Assembly (NCBI GenBank): GCA_003645915.1
Contig: QNDG01000105.1
Coordinates: 1-6,153 of the forward strand
From: Candidatus Zhuqueibacterota bacterium
GTDB taxonomy: Bacteria > Zhuqueibacterota > QNDG01
Direction: 5' to 3'
Length of the DNA stretch: 6,153 nucleotides
This document shows positions 1 to 5,211 of this stretch, in pieces. Below the pieces are notes generated by a model. The model worked only from the letters and a program-made list of their open reading frames with translations. It was not told the origin of the DNA and did no database searches. Position 1 is the stretch's first letter; every line of letters starts with the position of its first letter. The translations under genes and the position numbers were made by a program.

Positions 1-750
1 ATTGTCACATCTACAATTGATGCTCTTGAAATTGCCAGGCAGAATCCTCACAAAAAAGTAGTATTTATCGGTGTTGGTTTTGAAACAACAGCGCCTACAA
101 TTGCAGCTTCAATTTTAATAGCAGAAAAAGAGAACATAAAGAATTATTTTGTATTATCCGCACACAAAGTAATGCCTCCTCCTATGGATGTCCTTAGCAG
201 AGGTGATATACCTTTAAACGGATACATATGTCCCGGACATGTAAGTGCAATTATCGGGTCAAAAAGTTATGATTTCCTGCCTGAAAAATATGGTATTGCC
301 TGTGTTGTCGCAGGATTTGAACCCCTGGATATTTTAAAAAGCATTGATATGCTGGCAGACCAGGTTGCACGGAGTAATCCTTCGGTTGAAACAGAGTATA
401 AAAGAGTCGTAACGCCGGAAGGCAATATCCATGCAAAAGCAGTTATGAACAAAGTTTTTGAAGAAGATGATTCAGAATGGAGAGGAATCGGAGTTATACC
501 CAAAAGCGGTTTAAAAATCAGAAGTAATTACAAAATGTTTGATGCGGAAGAAAAATTTTCCGTTGATCTGCCTCCTGTAAAAGAAGCGGAAGGTTGTTTG
601 TGCGGTGAGGTTTTACAGGGTAAGGTTATACCAACTGATTGTCCTCTTTTTGGCAGTGTGTGCAATCCTTCGGAACCTGTAGGTCCATGTATGGTATCAA
701 CAGAAGGCACATGTGCTGCATATTATAAGTATTTAAGGTCAGAGAGATAG
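1..750 (+). CDS. hypD: HypD, [NiFe]-hydrogenase maturation protein (5' end outside window)
   Basis: HypD is the cytoplasmic iron-sulfur scaffold that, with HypC, holds the iron while its CN and CO ligands are built for the [NiFe]-hydrogenase active site. The frame is open from base 1 to the TAG at 748-750, giving 249 residues. HypD proteins are usually about 360-380 residues, so about 120 N-terminal residues, including the N-terminal cysteine motifs, lie upstream. Visible family motifs are GFETTAP (fragment residues 26-32), SAHKVMPPPM just after, and ICPGHVSAIIG. A C-terminal cysteine-rich segment has Cys codons at 595, 601, 640, 661, 688 and 712 (GCLCGE, DCPLFG, VCNP, GPCMVS, GTCAAYY), where the family binds its [4Fe-4S] cluster. 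ATG codons at 172 and 184 are internal methionines of the conserved core, not starts. hypE follows after 31 bp, the common order. The fragment shows no frameshift or missing key residue. Confidence 0.97.
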   Translation: MVTSTIDALEIARQNPHKKVVFIGVGFETTAPTIAASILIAEKENIKNYFVLSAHKVMPPPMDVLSRGDIPLNGYICPGHVSAIIGSKSYDFLPEKYGIACVVAGFEPLDILKSIDMLADQVARSNPSVETEYKRVVTPEGNIHAKAVMNKVFEEDDSEWRGIGVIPKSGLKIRSNYKMFDAEEKFSVDLPPVKEAEGCLCGEVLQGKVIPTDCPLFGSVCNPSEPVGPCMVSTEGTCAAYYKYLRSER

Positions 751-769
751 ATTAAATTCAGAATAATTT

Positions 770-775
770 AAGGAT
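770..775 (+). promoter_or_regulatory. Shine-Dalgarno site of hypE
   Basis: AAGGAT lies 6 nt upstream of the GTG at 782. It supports GTG as the hypE start, because the ATG at 780 overlapping it is followed immediately by TGA and cannot be used. Confidence 0.6.
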
Positions 776-781
776 ATAAAT

Positions 782-1801
782 GTGATTTTAAAAAAAGATT
801 CAGTTGTTACATTGGCACACGGAGGAGGGGGCACTTTAACACAACAGCTGATAGAAGAGATTTTTGTACCGTCTTTTAAAAACAGTTATCTGACTCCTCT
901 AAATGACAGTGCTCTATTATGTCTTAATTCGTCAAGAATTGCGTACACTACAGATTCTTTTACTGTTGACCCTGTATTTTTCCCTGGTGGTGATATAGGT
1001 TACCTTTCGGTTTGCGGAACAGTAAATGATCTTGCAGTTTCAGGTGCTGAACCGAGATTCCTGAGTGTGGGAATGATAATAGAAGAAGGGCTTAAGTTTT
1101 CAGAGCTTGAAAAAATAGTTAAGTCCATTAAAAAAGCAGCAGACGAGGCAGGAGTTGTAATTGTTACAGGTGATACAAAGGTTGTTGAAAAAGGAAAAGG
1201 TGACAAAATTTTTATAAATACTTCAGGTATAGGAGAATTTACAAAGGATTTAACGTTGGTGCCGTCTAACATAAAACCCGGAGATAAGATTATTGTAAAC
1301 GGGGATATAGGATATCACGGAATGGCTGTAATTACAGCGCGGGAAAGTTTCGGGTTTTCCAATGTGATTAATTCTGACGTGGCTCCTTTAAACAGGATAA
1401 TTAAAAAGGTTGTTGAATCCGGTGCAAGAATAAAGGTGATGAGGGATGCTACAAGAGGTGGTGTTGCTACGGTTTTAAATGAAATTGCCGGCTCTGCTGG
1501 TTTTACAATAGAAATAGAAGAAGAAAGAATCCCTGTTGCTGAAATTGTCAGAGGTGCATGCGAGCTTTTAGGGTTTGATCCGCTTTATGTGGCCAATGAA
1601 GGCATTGTTGTATTGTTTGTTGATTCTGCTGATGCTGAGGATGTCATCAGAATTATGCGAAAAGAAAAATATGGAGAAAAAAGCAGAGTAATTGGAACCG
1701 TAACAGACAGGTCAGAGGGAATAGTTGTTGAACATACGTCAATCGGAAGCACACGAGTCTTGGATCTGTTGACTGGTGAGATGTTACCCAGAATTTGCTG
1801 A
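782..1801 (+). CDS. hypE: HypE, carbamoyl-dehydratase of hydrogenase maturation
   Basis: HypE dehydrates the carbamoyl group placed on its C-terminal cysteine by HypF, using ATP. The resulting thiocyanate supplies the CN ligands of the [NiFe] centre, which are passed to the HypC-HypD complex. The protein has 339 residues, normal for the family, and starts at GTG. Motifs in order are AHGGGG (residues 12-17), DSALL (42-46), the PGGDIGYLSVCGTVNDLAVSG block (ATP-binding AIRS-type N-domain), VVTGDTKVVEKGKGD, NGDIGYHGMAV, and DATRGG (222-227) in the C-domain. The sequence ends in the diagnostic PRIC with the modifiable cysteine as the last residue (339), so it should be active. It sits 31 bp behind hypD and is probably co-transcribed. 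Its last 18 bp overlap the end of the convergent lipoprotein gene. No hydrogenase structural gene or other hyp gene is visible in the window. Confidence 0.98.
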   Translation: MILKKDSVVTLAHGGGGTLTQQLIEEIFVPSFKNSYLTPLNDSALLCLNSSRIAYTTDSFTVDPVFFPGGDIGYLSVCGTVNDLAVSGAEPRFLSVGMIIEEGLKFSELEKIVKSIKKAADEAGVVIVTGDTKVVEKGKGDKIFINTSGIGEFTKDLTLVPSNIKPGDKIIVNGDIGYHGMAVITARESFGFSNVINSDVAPLNRIIKKVVESGARIKVMRDATRGGVATVLNEIAGSAGFTIEIEEERIPVAEIVRGACELLGFDPLYVANEGIVVLFVDSADAEDVIRIMRKEKYGEKSRVIGTVTDRSEGIVVEHTSIGSTRVLDLLTGEMLPRIC

Positions 1802-2107
1802 GGCTTTTGTTTTATTTAGTTTTTTCATTGCTTTCTCAAAGAAAATATTCCATTGCTCAGGATTGTTTTTAAATTCGTTTACAGCATTCTGAAATTTTTC
1901 CGGAGTAAAACCGGATTTATTAAGAATTATCTCTGAAGAATCTATAAAAGCAGAATCAGAAAGGCTGTATTTTTCTCTGAGTTCAAATAGTTTAACATAT
2001 GCATTTAAGAGCTCCTGTTGTTGTTGTGATAAATCAGGAACAGAATTTTTTTGACAGGATAAAATTAAAACGGAAATTGTTAATAACAGAAGTACGAATT
2101 TTTTCAT
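1784..2107 (-). CDS. Small predicted outer-membrane lipoprotein (DUF4296-like, tentative)
   Basis: This encodes a 107-residue protein of unknown function. It begins MKKF, then a hydrophobic stretch (residues 4-16) and the lipobox ILSC with the lipidated cysteine at 18, so signal peptidase II should leave a mature protein of about 90 residues. Gln at +2 rather than Asp would favour outer-membrane sorting by the Lol rule. The mature part starts with a low-complexity Ser/Gln-rich linker (LSQQQQ), followed by a predicted helical region and a lysine-rich tail. The block with SGFTPEKFQNAVNEFKNNPEQW recalls the DUF4296 pattern (hydrophobic helix, 'G-x-[ST]-x-E-x-F', then 'NP' before a C-terminal helix), but this is from memory and weak. 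The start at 2107 is chosen because it follows a good ribosome site and begins a proper signal peptide. A frame extending to 2170 would bury the signal in an unlikely 21-residue leader. It is transcribed opposite to both flanking operons. Confidence 0.8.
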   Translation of the reverse strand: MKKFVLLLLTISVLILSCQKNSVPDLSQQQQELLNAYVKLFELREKYSLSDSAFIDSSEIILNKSGFTPEKFQNAVNEFKNNPEQWNIFFEKAMKKLNKTKASANSG

Positions 2108-2111
2108 GTTT

Positions 2112-2117
2112 TCCTCT
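2112..2117 (-). promoter_or_regulatory. Shine-Dalgarno site of the lipoprotein gene
   Basis: On the minus strand this reads AGAGGA, ending 4 nt before the ATG at 2107. It decides the start at MKKF over any upstream in-frame codon. Confidence 0.6.
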
Positions 2118-2158
2118 TTTCTTTCTGTAAAAATAATGGAATTTGTGTATAAATCAAG

Positions 2159-2172
2159 GCAAATTTGCAAAT
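2159..2172. repeat. Two overlapping 10-bp palindromes before the GT4 start
   Basis: GCAAATTTGC (2159-2168) and ATTTGCAAAT (2163-2172) are both perfect inverted repeats and share six bases. Together they form a short GCAAATTT/GCAAAT tandem abutting the ATG at 2173. This could be a protein-binding operator, or a weak hairpin at the translation start. In AT-rich DNA it could also be chance. Confidence 0.4.
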
Positions 2173-3312
2173 ATGGATAAGAAGCCTTTAAAAATTGCTT
2201 TTATATGCTGTTCAGAAGCATGGGGCGGGATGGAGATGCTTGCTGTAAAACAGGCAGCAAGTCTCTTGTCTATGGGACATGACTTGATTTTTATTGGAAG
2301 CCCGGATTCTTATGCTGTAAATGAGGCTCTGTCTTCAGGAATAAAAACGTATTCGGTGAAAATTAACGGTTATGCAGATTTGACTGCAATTGCGAAATTG
2401 TATTCAATGTTTAAAAAGGAAAAATTTGATGTTATACATTCTCATTACTCCAGAGATCTGTGGTCAATTGTTCCTGCGCTCTGTTTTTTAAGATCCGGAT
2501 GCGGGCTGGTTCTTACAAAACATATCGGAACACAGAAACCAAAGAAAGACTGGCTTCACAGAAAGATCTACCGAAGAGTTGATTATGTAATTGCAATTTC
2601 AAATGTAATAAAGAAGAATATTATTGAAACTCATCCTGTCCCTGAAAAAAAAGTTGTATTAATACCAAACGGGGTCGATACGGAAAAATTCACTCCGGGA
2701 AAAGAACCTGAAATACGAAAGAAATACGGAATTCCGGAAAACAGTATTGTAGTGGGAATTGCAGGCCGCCTTTCATGGTGGAAGGGTTACAGAGAATTTT
2801 TGTTAACAGCAAAAAACCTTGTAAAAAAATATGATAATATTTATTTTCTTGCAGTAGGCGGAGCTACAGTAGGGGAAGAACAGGAAGCCGAAGATATTAA
2901 AGAATTCTGCAGGTCTCTTAATATTCATGGTAAAGTAATATTTGCGGGATTCCAAAAAGAACCTGAGAGATTTTACAGAGCAATGGATATTTTTGTATAT
3001 CCTGCTTATGCAGAAGCATTCGGGCTTGTGGTGGCAGAAGCAATGTCGTGCGGCCTGCCTGTTGTTGCTTCGGACAGCGACGGTATACTTGACATTGTAG
3101 ATGACGGCGTTACAGGAATTTTGGTTTCTGTAAAGGATACAAATAAAGTTACAGAAGCTGTACTTTCTCTGTTGCAAGATACGGAAAAAATAACTAACTT
3201 TAGTAATGCAGCACGAGAGAGAGTTTTAAAATATTTTTCAAATAAAAATATGTTGATGCAAATGGAGTGCATATACAATAAAATTTTACAAGAACGGGGA
3301 GAAAATGGTTGA
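2173..3312 (+). CDS. Glycosyltransferase family 4 (GT-B fold), substrate unknown
   Basis: This is a retaining GT4 enzyme of 379 residues, predicted to transfer a sugar from a nucleotide-sugar donor to a growing surface glycan at the cytoplasmic side of the inner membrane. The N-terminal acceptor domain starts KIAFICCSEAWGGMEMLA, with the glycine-rich loop WGGME at residues 17-21, and contains HSHYSRDLWS. The domain linker carries AISNVIKKNI and IPNGVDTEKF (N166-D169). The C-terminal donor domain has GRLSWWKG (198-205), FAGF, and the EX7E signature EAFGLVVAE (E281 and E289), followed by GLPVVAS and DGVTGILV. All expected motifs are present. ATG 2173 is preferred: an in-frame TTG at 2143 would add ten residues before the usual N-terminus. 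The nearest Shine-Dalgarno-like AAGG (2156-2159) is rather far, so the start is moderately sure. It is the first gene of the rightward run, and its stop overlaps the next gene by 8 bp. Donor and acceptor cannot be read from sequence. Confidence 0.93.
   Translation: MDKKPLKIAFICCSEAWGGMEMLAVKQAASLLSMGHDLIFIGSPDSYAVNEALSSGIKTYSVKINGYADLTAIAKLYSMFKKEKFDVIHSHYSRDLWSIVPALCFLRSGCGLVLTKHIGTQKPKKDWLHRKIYRRVDYVIAISNVIKKNIIETHPVPEKKVVLIPNGVDTEKFTPGKEPEIRKKYGIPENSIVVGIAGRLSWWKGYREFLLTAKNLVKKYDNIYFLAVGGATVGEEQEAEDIKEFCRSLNIHGKVIFAGFQKEPERFYRAMDIFVYPAYAEAFGLVVAEAMSCGLPVVASDSDGILDIVDDGVTGILVSVKDTNKVTEAVLSLLQDTEKITNFSNAARERVLKYFSNKNMLMQMECIYNKILQERGENG
3296..3301 (+). promoter_or_regulatory. Shine-Dalgarno site of the PHP gene, inside the GT4 gene
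   Basis: GGGGAG within the last codons of the GT4 gene lies 3 nt before the ATG at 3305. It is close but strong, and supports translational coupling of the two overlapping genes. Confidence 0.55.
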
Positions 3313-4147
3313 TGAATGGATTGATCTTCATGTTCATACACATTATTCTGATGGCATGAGATCACCGGAGGAGATGGTAAGAGAGGCAAAAAAAGCCGGA
3401 TTAAAAGCTTTGGGTATTGTTGATCACGATACAGTGGACGGCTTAAAGGAAGCGGAAAGTGCAGGGCAAAAGCTTGGTGTAGAGATTGTACCAGGTGTTG
3501 AATTAAGCAGTCAATACAAAGGAATGGATATTCATATTTTAGGTTACTATTTTAACAGAGAAAGCAGTGCAATTAAAGATTATTTAAAAAAGTTTCAGGA
3601 TGAGCGGTTTGTAAGAGCTGAAAAAATTGTAAAAAATTTGCAGAAAATCGGAGTCAATATATCTCTTGATGAAGTTATTAACAAATCCAAAGGAAAAAAT
3701 ATCGGCAGGCCCCATATTGCAGATGTCCTTTTAGAAAGAGGATATGTTGAAACTTTTCAGGAGGCGTTTTACAGATATATAGGATACGGTTCGGAAAGTT
3801 ATGTTGAAAAATTCAAGATTACGCCTCAGGAAGCTGTCAGCCTGATAGCAGAAGCAGGAGGTTTATCGTTTTTAGCTCATCCTGGCCCCTCTATTTCCGA
3901 TCAGATGATAGTTGAATTTGCAAAAGCCGGACTTAACGGGATTGAAATTGTACATCCTAAACACAGCCAGTCCAGGACCTCTTATTTACAGAGACTTGCA
4001 AGAAAACTTGATCTGATGGTTTGCGGCGGATCTGACTGCCATGGCGGAAGAGAAGGTAAAATTACAATAGGATTGTACGTTATTCCATATACAATTCTTA
4101 CTGAATTTAAGGAAATTATAGAAGTAAAAAGAAGTGAAATCCGGTAA
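3305..4147 (+). CDS. PHP-domain metal-dependent phosphoesterase (YciV/RNase AM-like)
   Basis: This 280-residue PHP-family hydrolase should use a multi-metal centre to cleave phosphate esters. Nearly all metal-ligand motifs are visible: HVH at 9-11 (DLHVHTHYSDG), VDHD at 39-42, Glu66 in PGVELS, His77 in DIHILGY, His137 in GRPHIAD, His192 in LAHPG, and D244/H246 in GGSDCHGG. Length, the internal inserted domain (about 90-175, around the GRPH segment) and the VHPKHS stretch match the YciV/TrpH group. That group includes E. coli RNase AM, a 5'-3' exoribonuclease, and related 3',5'-nucleoside bisphosphate phosphatases. It does not look like the CpsB-type PHP tyrosine phosphatases of capsule operons. 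The start ATG 3305 lies inside the end of the GT4 gene (ATGGTTGA, 8-bp overlap). Its own end overlaps the next gene by 14 bp, so it is locked into the glycosyltransferase operon. The exact substrate is unproven. Confidence 0.92.
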   Translation: MVDEWIDLHVHTHYSDGMRSPEEMVREAKKAGLKALGIVDHDTVDGLKEAESAGQKLGVEIVPGVELSSQYKGMDIHILGYYFNRESSAIKDYLKKFQDERFVRAEKIVKNLQKIGVNISLDEVINKSKGKNIGRPHIADVLLERGYVETFQEAFYRYIGYGSESYVEKFKITPQEAVSLIAEAGGLSFLAHPGPSISDQMIVEFAKAGLNGIEIVHPKHSQSRTSYLQRLARKLDLMVCGGSDCHGGREGKITIGLYVIPYTILTEFKEIIEVKRSEIR

Positions 4148-5183
4148 CAGCAGAATTAAAAACAGAAAATTTAACAGAATACTGGTTATTAAATTAAGAG
4201 CCATTGGTGATATAGTTCTTTGTACTCCGGTATTCCCTAATATTAAAAATGCATTTCCCGATTCTACTGTAGATGTAATGGTGGAAGAGGCTTCTTCCCC
4301 TCTTTTGCAAAACAACCGTTTTATTGACAATGTGATTGTGCTGCCGCGTAAAAAGTGGGAGAAAATGCCGGCATTAAAGGCATGGGTTCAAAGTTTAAAG
4401 TTTATCGGAAACTTAAGGAAGAATAATTACGATCTTATAATTGATTTATTTGGTAACCCCAGAAGTGCATTTCTAACTTTTATGACGGGATGTAAAACAA
4501 GGGTTGGGTTCAAATTCCGGGGGAGATCAATATTTTATAATATAAAAGTTGATCCGAGAGGAGACAGGGTTCATGAAGTTGAATTTAACTTAGATGCATT
4601 AAGAGCCCTTGATATACATGTTAGAGATAAGTTTCCACAGATTTTTATTTCAAAGCATGATTCTGATTTTGCCCGGAAATGGTTTAAAGATAACGGGCTT
4701 GTGCATAAGAAGGTTATCGGGATACATTCATGGGCGAGCTGGAAGGCAAAAGAGTGGCCTGTAGAAAAATTTGCGCAGCTTTCTGACAGGATAGTAAAAG
4801 AAATGAATGCTGAAGTTGTTCTTTTGTGGGGGCCCGGTGAAATGGAGCACGCTGAACAAATCCGTTCAATTGCAAAATCAAATATTAAACTGGCGCCTCC
4901 AACCACGCTGCTGCAACTGGCAGGGCTGCTGGAATGTTGTTCTGCAGTTGTTGCAACAGATTCCGGCCCTATGCATATTTCCGCTGCTGTGGGAACGCCT
5001 ACTCTGGGAATTTACGGTCCTACTAACTGGAAGCTTCAGGGGCCATACGGTGATAAAAACAGAGTCGTTTACCTTGAAGGCCTTGACTGCCTTGGATGTA
5101 ATCTTACGGAGTGTTCAAAAAGAACTTGTATGACAGAACTTTCTGCAGATGCAGTTTTCGGGGTTTTAAAAGAAATGATATAG
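4134..5183 (+). CDS. Glycosyltransferase family 9, heptosyltransferase-like
   Basis: This GT-B enzyme of 349 residues belongs to the ADP-heptose:LPS heptosyltransferase family, which builds the LPS inner core from the cytoplasmic face. N-terminal ILVIKLRAIGDIVLCTPVFP carries the family Asp (D26 in the IGD motif, equivalent to the proposed catalytic base of WaaC). Mid-protein GIHSWASWKAKEWPVEKFAQL corresponds to the K-x-WP motif. The donor-site motif TDSGPMHISAAVGTPTLGIYGPT follows (D276, H281). The C-terminus has four cysteines at 319, 322, 327 and 332 (CLGC, ECSKRTCM). It starts at GTG 4134 within the end of the PHP gene (14-bp overlap), and no better in-frame start exists before the conserved N-terminus. 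The ribosome site is weak (GAAGT/AAGAA), fitting coupled translation. Donor could be heptose or another sugar; a WaaC, WaaF or WaaQ label is not justified. Confidence 0.93.
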   Translation: MKSGNSRIKNRKFNRILVIKLRAIGDIVLCTPVFPNIKNAFPDSTVDVMVEEASSPLLQNNRFIDNVIVLPRKKWEKMPALKAWVQSLKFIGNLRKNNYDLIIDLFGNPRSAFLTFMTGCKTRVGFKFRGRSIFYNIKVDPRGDRVHEVEFNLDALRALDIHVRDKFPQIFISKHDSDFARKWFKDNGLVHKKVIGIHSWASWKAKEWPVEKFAQLSDRIVKEMNAEVVLLWGPGEMEHAEQIRSIAKSNIKLAPPTTLLQLAGLLECCSAVVATDSGPMHISAAVGTPTLGIYGPTNWKLQGPYGDKNRVVYLEGLDCLGCNLTECSKRTCMTELSADAVFGVLKEMI

Positions 5184-5211
5184 GTCTGTCTGATAAATAC
5201 GGAAATAATAT

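Larger units (their letters stand above)
2108..2172. promoter_or_regulatory. Divergent intergenic region, probable promoters for both directions
   Basis: This 65-bp gap is the only place where leftward (lipoprotein) and rightward (glycosyltransferase operon) genes diverge, so start signals for both are expected here or just inside the neighbouring genes. A TATAAA at 2148-2153 on the plus strand could be a -10 box, but no good -35 lies 16-18 bp upstream, and it would leave a very short leader. On the minus strand, TTGATT followed 16 nt later by TATTTT is a weak candidate for the lipoprotein. I cannot assign either promoter securely; the location is inferred mainly from gene orientation. Confidence 0.35.

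Noticed and set aside
1..171. hypD starting at the ATG at 172
   Set aside because: The frame is open to base 1 and contains the conserved GFETTAP motif, so the true start is upstream of the window.
1832..1844. Small hairpin TTTCT-CAA-AGAAA just after the end of hypE, considered as a terminator
   Set aside because: The 5-bp stem has only one G-C pair, no T-run follows it in either direction, and it lies inside the lipoprotein coding sequence.
2108..2170. Longer lipoprotein frame starting at 2170 on the minus strand
   Set aside because: It would place 21 charged and polar residues ahead of the signal peptide, and the AGAGGA site at 2112-2117 points to the ATG at 2107.
2143..2172. TTG start giving ten extra residues to the GT4 protein
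   Set aside because: No good ribosome site precedes it, the extra residues are not typical of the GT4 N-terminus, and it would run through the palindromic segment. Kept only as an alternative.
2136..2180. Short 14-codon frame ATG GAA ... TAA upstream of the GT4 gene, a possible leader peptide
   Set aside because: No ribosome site, no attenuator-like hairpin or repeated regulatory codons, and it runs into the GT4 start.
3006..3389. Minus-strand open frame across the GT4/PHP junction
   Set aside because: It lies opposite two well-supported overlapping genes, shows no domain or ribosome site, and is a shadow of their codon use.
4807..5133. Second plus-strand frame inside the first GT9
   Set aside because: Its protein is Trp/Cys/Leu-rich with no recognisable motif, while the GT9 frame carries all family motifs through this region without a frameshift.
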